This document shows, piece by piece, positions 63,609 through 64,000 of a DNA stretch of 64,000 bases. The translations under genes and the position numbers were made by a program. The stretch is from positions 310,001 through 374,000 of the forward strand of contig CAWBEY010000005.1 of the NCBI GenBank assembly GCA_963788015.1. The letters run 5' to 3'. The number at the start of each line of letters is the position of its first letter. Position 1 is the stretch's first letter. Source of the DNA: JBBRHH01 sp963788015. GTDB taxonomy: Bacteria > Planctomycetota > Phycisphaerae > Tepidisphaerales > Tepidisphaeraceae. The notes beneath the pieces were generated by a model. The model did no database searches and was not told where the DNA came from. It saw only the letters and a program-made list of their open reading frames with translations.

Positions 63609-64000
63609 AATGAGACGGTGCAGGTGTGGCGGATCGGATATGAATTGTACGGTGTGTTCGGGAACGGGCGTGGTGCGCGGGGTGCGTCCTGTCTTTGACA
63701 CGGTGTCGGCGCGACAGGGGGGTGGCGGAGGTGGCGGAGGCGGAGGACGGCCACACGGTGGCGGCGGTGGGGGACAAGGTGGCGGTGGTCATGGCGGCGG
63801 GGGCGGAGGTGGTGGCCGGGGTGGATATGGGGGGCGAAGTGGTGGTGGGGGCGGAGGCGGCGGAGGCGGTAGCGGTGGTGGGGGCGGATATAGTGGCCGA
63901 GGCGGCGGCGGCGGAGGTGGCGGTGGAGGCGGCGGGGGTGGGCAGCCGCAGGGCCGGTATGGGAAATTTCAGAAGCAGCGCGGCCCGAGCAATGGGCATG
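63609..64000 (+). CDS. Cys-rich knuckle plus glycine-rich protein (runs past window end)
   Basis: ATG at 63,609 behind GGAGGAAGA. N-terminus MRRCRCGGSDMNCTVCSGTG contains CxCGG...CxxCxGxG, a zinc-knuckle-like motif seen at the start of many short planctomycete proteins. After VRGVRPVFDTVSARQ comes about 85 residues that are almost all Gly with a few Arg, Tyr, His, Ser and Gln (GGRGGYGGRSGG), then QPQGRYGKFQKQRGPSNGH. The Gly/Arg/Tyr pattern is like the low-complexity tails of RNA-binding proteins. No stop before the window end, so the rest is unknown. Confidence 0.6.

Overview
The window comes from a GC-rich bacterium, very probably a planctomycete of the Phycisphaerae/Tepidisphaerales type. 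This is an inference from the combination of a secreted WPQFRGP beta-propeller protein, a Tat-exported Gfo/Idh/MocA oxidoreductase, a secreted FAD oxidoreductase, an ECF-like sigma factor of the planctomycete kind, DUF4058, MpaB/DUF2236, very G-rich intergenic repeats and a Cys-plus-Gly-rich protein. Most of the window is ordinary chromosome: the ArnT-like and EEP genes, PQQ propeller, a NucA/NuiA nuclease-inhibitor pair, DedA (1-6 kb); a bacterial NHEJ operon of ligase, Ku and polymerase (6.3-9.1 kb); trpE, oxidoreductases, an M20 amidohydrolase, purA, a MoaD/CysO-like carrier, DUF4058 and a NIL-domain gene (9-21.4 kb).

From 22,251 to 32,962 lies a 10.7-kb integrated element bounded by an exact 55-bp direct repeat that is the 3' part of a tRNA-Ser(UGA) gene. 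The right copy is the working tRNA (32,905-32,994), next to a tyrosine integrase. Inside are a putative primase-polymerase-like replication protein, small phage-type genes, an 8-bp iteron-like array, terminase small subunit, HNH nuclease, a truncated terminase large subunit, a broken helicase-like ATPase, DUF669 and an IS630 insertion. There are no capsid, portal or tail genes, so it is a decayed prophage or phage satellite. Directly to its left a 74-bp duplicated 3' end of the NIL-domain gene brackets a small cassette with a nuclease-like gene.

After the element come PfkB kinase, a PIN-like protein, queE and a TonB-like protein (33-36.6 kb), a repeat-rich intergenic region, and a wrecked defence locus (37.6-42.2 kb): the first part of hsdM, a GmrSD-type (DUF262/DUF1524/DUF5655) gene, rhuM and an internally deleted hsdR. 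Housekeeping then resumes: TPR/SPOR lipoprotein, acyl-CoA synthetase, lipoprotein hydrolase, methyltransferase, sucA-sucB-DUF421, a zinc-ribbon polytopic membrane protein, nuoA, a PUR-domain protein, lexA, a HicA-like/baeRF fusion, small stress-type membrane proteins, a Gfo/Idh oxidoreductase, sigma factor, MpaB, and a partial Cys/Gly-rich protein.

A caution for every reader: more than 20 genes carry frameshifts or in-frame stops, often at G/C homopolymers, and one of them is sucB, whose loss would break the TCA cycle. Many single lesions are therefore more likely sequence or assembly errors than real pseudogenes. The multiply broken genes in the element and in the defence locus may be true decay.
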